Positions 62,279-64,000 of a stretch of 64,000 bases of DNA are shown here, in pieces. The notes under the pieces were generated by a model. It searched no databases and was not told the DNA's origin. It worked only from the letters and a program-made list of their open reading frames with translations. Positions within the stretch are counted from its first letter, which is position 1, and each line of letters starts with the position of its first letter. Both the position numbers and the translations under genes were made by a program. The stretch comes from Desulfovibrionaceae bacterium (GTDB lineage: Bacteria > Desulfobacterota > Desulfovibrionia > Desulfovibrionales > Desulfovibrionaceae): contig JAVHLG010000010.1 in the NCBI GenBank assembly GCA_031082225.1, forward strand, positions 18,707 to 82,706, in the 5' to 3' direction.

Positions 62279-62365
62279 ATAGATATACTTTTCAGGCGCA
62301 CGAACCATGCTCTCCGGCGTCATGGAAGCATTGCCGCCTCCCAACCCCAACCCAAGGAGAACGCC

Positions 62366-63874
62366 ATGGCGAAGAAGAAATCCACCCTGTCCACGGCCTT
62401 CGGCATCCCCGTGGGCGATGACCAGAACAGCCTGACCGCCGGGCAACGCGGCCCGGTGCTCATGCAGGACGTGCATCTGCTGGAGAAACTCGGCCACTTC
62501 GACCGCGAACGCATCCCCGAGCGCGTGGTGCACGCCAAGGGGGCCGGGGCCTACGGCGTCTTCGAATGCACCGCCGACGTCTCGCGCTATACCAAGGCCA
62601 AATTCCTGACCAAGGGCAAAAAAACCGAGCTCTTCGCCCGCTTTTCCACCGTGGGCGGCGAAAAGGGCTCGGCCGACGCCGAACGCGACCCGCGCGGCTT
62701 CGCGGTCAAGTTCTACACCGAGGACGGCAACTACGATTTCGTGGGCAACAACACCCCGGTCTTTTTCATCCGCGACCCCTTGAAGTTCCCGGACTTCATC
62801 CACACCCAGAAACGCAACCCGGCCACCAACTGCAAAGACCCGGACATGTTCTGGGACTTCCTGTCGCTCACCCCGGAATCCATCCACCAGGTCACGGTGC
62901 TGTTTTCCGATCGCGGCACCCCGGCCACCTACCGCCACATGAACGGCTATTCCAGCCATACCTACGTCTGGTACAACGCCAAGGGCGAACGCTTCTGGGT
63001 GCAATACCACTTCAAGACCAACCAGGGCATCAAAAACCTCACCCGCCAGGAAGCGGCGGCCATGCGCTCCAAAGACCCGGACCACGCCACCCGCGACCTG
63101 CACGAGGCCATCGCCCGGGGCGAGTTCCCCTCCTGGACCCTCGAAATGCAGATCATGCCCTATGAACAGGGCCTCAAATACCGCTTCGACATCATGGACA
63201 TCACCAAGGTCTGGCCCCACGCCGACGTGCCGCCCATCGTGGTCGGTACATTCACCCTTACCCGCAACCCCGTGAACTACTTCGCCGAGGTGGAGCAGGC
63301 GGCGTTTTGCCCGGGCAACCTGGTGCCGGGCATCGCCGCCTCGCCGGACAAGATGCTCCAGGCCAGGCTTTTCTCCTACCACGACACCCACCTGCACCGC
63401 CTGGGCCCCAATTATCACCTCATCCCGGTCAATGCCCCCAAGGGCCGCCCGGAAACCAGCTACCAGCGCGACGGCTTCATGCGCGTGGACGACGGCGGCG
63501 GCGCAGGCCCCAACTACTGGCCCAACAGCTTCGGCGGCCCGGCCCCGGACGCCAAGGCCCTGGAGCCGCCCTTCCCCGTGGAAGGCACGGCGGACCGCAC
63601 CCCCTACGGACATGAAAACGACGACTTCGTGCAGCCCGGGGCGCTTTTCTCCAAGGTCATGACCGACCAGGACAGAAAAAACCTCATCGGCAACATCGTG
63701 GAGCACCTCGGAGGCGCCCAGAAACGCATCCAACTGCGCCAGTGCGCCATCTTCTACAAGGCCCACCCGGACTACGGCGCGGGCGTGGCCAAAGGTCTCG
63801 GCCTGCCGCTGGACGAGGTGAAAGCCCTCGCCGCCATGAGCCAGGAGGAACGCGCCTCGGCCACGGCGGCGTAA
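62366..63874 (+). CDS. katA: monofunctional heme catalase
   Basis: A 502-residue small-subunit catalase that dismutates H2O2. The distal His is in [15 protein letters not shown] near residue 56, followed by [20 protein letters not shown] and [16 protein letters not shown]. The heme-ligand Tyr is in [20 protein letters not shown] near residue 338. Length and order match the small clade; there is no C-terminal flavodoxin-like domain. AAGGAGAACGCC precedes the ATG. Confidence 0.96.
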   Translation: MAKKKSTLSTAFGIPVGDDQNSLTAGQRGPVLMQDVHLLEKLGHFDRERIPERVVHAKGAGAYGVFECTADVSRYTKAKFLTKGKKTELFARFSTVGGEKGSADAERDPRGFAVKFYTEDGNYDFVGNNTPVFFIRDPLKFPDFIHTQKRNPATNCKDPDMFWDFLSLTPESIHQVTVLFSDRGTPATYRHMNGYSSHTYVWYNAKGERFWVQYHFKTNQGIKNLTRQEAAAMRSKDPDHATRDLHEAIARGEFPSWTLEMQIMPYEQGLKYRFDIMDITKVWPHADVPPIVVGTFTLTRNPVNYFAEVEQAAFCPGNLVPGIAASPDKMLQARLFSYHDTHLHRLGPNYHLIPVNAPKGRPETSYQRDGFMRVDDGGGAGPNYWPNSFGGPAPDAKALEPPFPVEGTADRTPYGHENDDFVQPGALFSKVMTDQDRKNLIGNIVEHLGGAQKRIQLRQCAIFYKAHPDYGAGVAKGLGLPLDEVKALAAMSQEERASATAA

Positions 63875-63902
63875 CGGCGGAGAGGGAGAATGCCTCCGAC
63901 GG

Positions 63903-63940
63903 CCAGGGGGGAAACCTTTTGAAAAAGGTTTCCCCCCTGG
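63903..63940. terminator. long palindromic element after katA (bidirectional terminator)
   Basis: CCAGGGGGGAAACCTTTT (63903-63920) and AAAAGGTTTCCCCCCTGG (63923-63940) are perfect 18-bp arms around GA. Each arm ends in four A/T bases at the loop side. The sequence after it, ACCCCCTTTCGAAAACTTTG, resembles the tail I recall for a common Desulfovibrio intergenic element. It should end katA transcription from either side. No gene is seen between it and base 64000. Confidence 0.8.
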
Positions 63941-64000
63941 ACCCCCTTTCGAAAACTTTGTCGCGCTTCGCGGCCGGGCGCGGGAGAGATCATGTTCTCC

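Overview
The window is very GC-rich and gene-dense and reads like a free-living, motile Gram-negative deltaproteobacterium, most likely a Desulfovibrionaceae member. That placement is inference. It rests on the codon style, many two-component and c-di-GMP proteins, MotAB/MCP/FlgM-like motility parts, an AddAB-type rather than RecBCD recombination pair, a class-V aminotransferase beside serA, and a GGGGGAAACC...GGTTTCCCCC element at the right edge of a type I recall as common in these genomes. No rRNA, tRNA or CRISPR array was seen.

Layout. 1-1.2 kb: the 3'-truncated end of a LysR regulator and a small secreted protein. 1.25-5.35 kb: a chromate-resistance operon (chrB, an Fe-S DUF2148 protein, an MFS transporter, chrA) behind a promoter that looks leaderless and carries a strong inverted repeat. 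5.4-10.6 kb: prfC and an alpha-glucan phosphorylase (minus strand), then rplU-rpmA. 10.7-12.7 kb: motB-motA behind a sigma54-type promoter. 12.9-19.5 kb: a CNNM/CorC transporter, a diguanylate-cyclase response regulator with a coupled lipoprotein, surE, an OB-HD nuclease overlapping tmk, and an amino-acid-type binding protein.

19.5-30 kb is an accessory-flavoured stretch. It holds an XRE remnant, a membrane-embedded LuxR regulator, a rhodanese, a small secreted protein, trpS, a site-2 protease, a lone receiver, and a MoaD-like/TtuA-like tRNA-thiolation pair split by a RelB/YafQ toxin-antitoxin cassette. Two more toxin-antitoxin loci flank it: one with its RelE toxin broken by an in-frame stop, one HigBA-like with a clean operator. 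30-34 kb: serA, a class-V aminotransferase, a methyltransferase and an eroded ISL3-type transposase.

34-45 kb: two histidine kinases, an unidentified membrane protein, a beta-repeat protein of unknown function, an MCP, a zinc-ribbon miniprotein, an S24 repressor, and a short FlgM-like gene that overlaps rluA tail-to-tail. 45-51.4 kb: an addAB-like pair. 51.7-58.5 kb: an exported M28 peptidase, a Tat-exported amine oxidase, an exported S15/CocE hydrolase and an HD-GYP phosphodiesterase, which together suggest extracytoplasmic peptide/amine use. 58.6-59.1 kb: two adjacent non-coding tandem arrays with 28- and 29-bp periods. 59.2-64 kb: small exported proteins (a lipoprotein, LprI-like, DUF3124), a TylF-type methyltransferase, and catalase behind a Fur/PerR-like palindrome.

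The best leads are the interrupted sulfur-carrier/thiolase pair, the split RelE toxin, the 28/29-bp arrays, the leaderless chrB operator, the tandem 18-bp sites at 22.55 kb and the 17-bp-arm palindrome at 53.4 kb. I did not find a clearly unprecedented defence or metabolic system.
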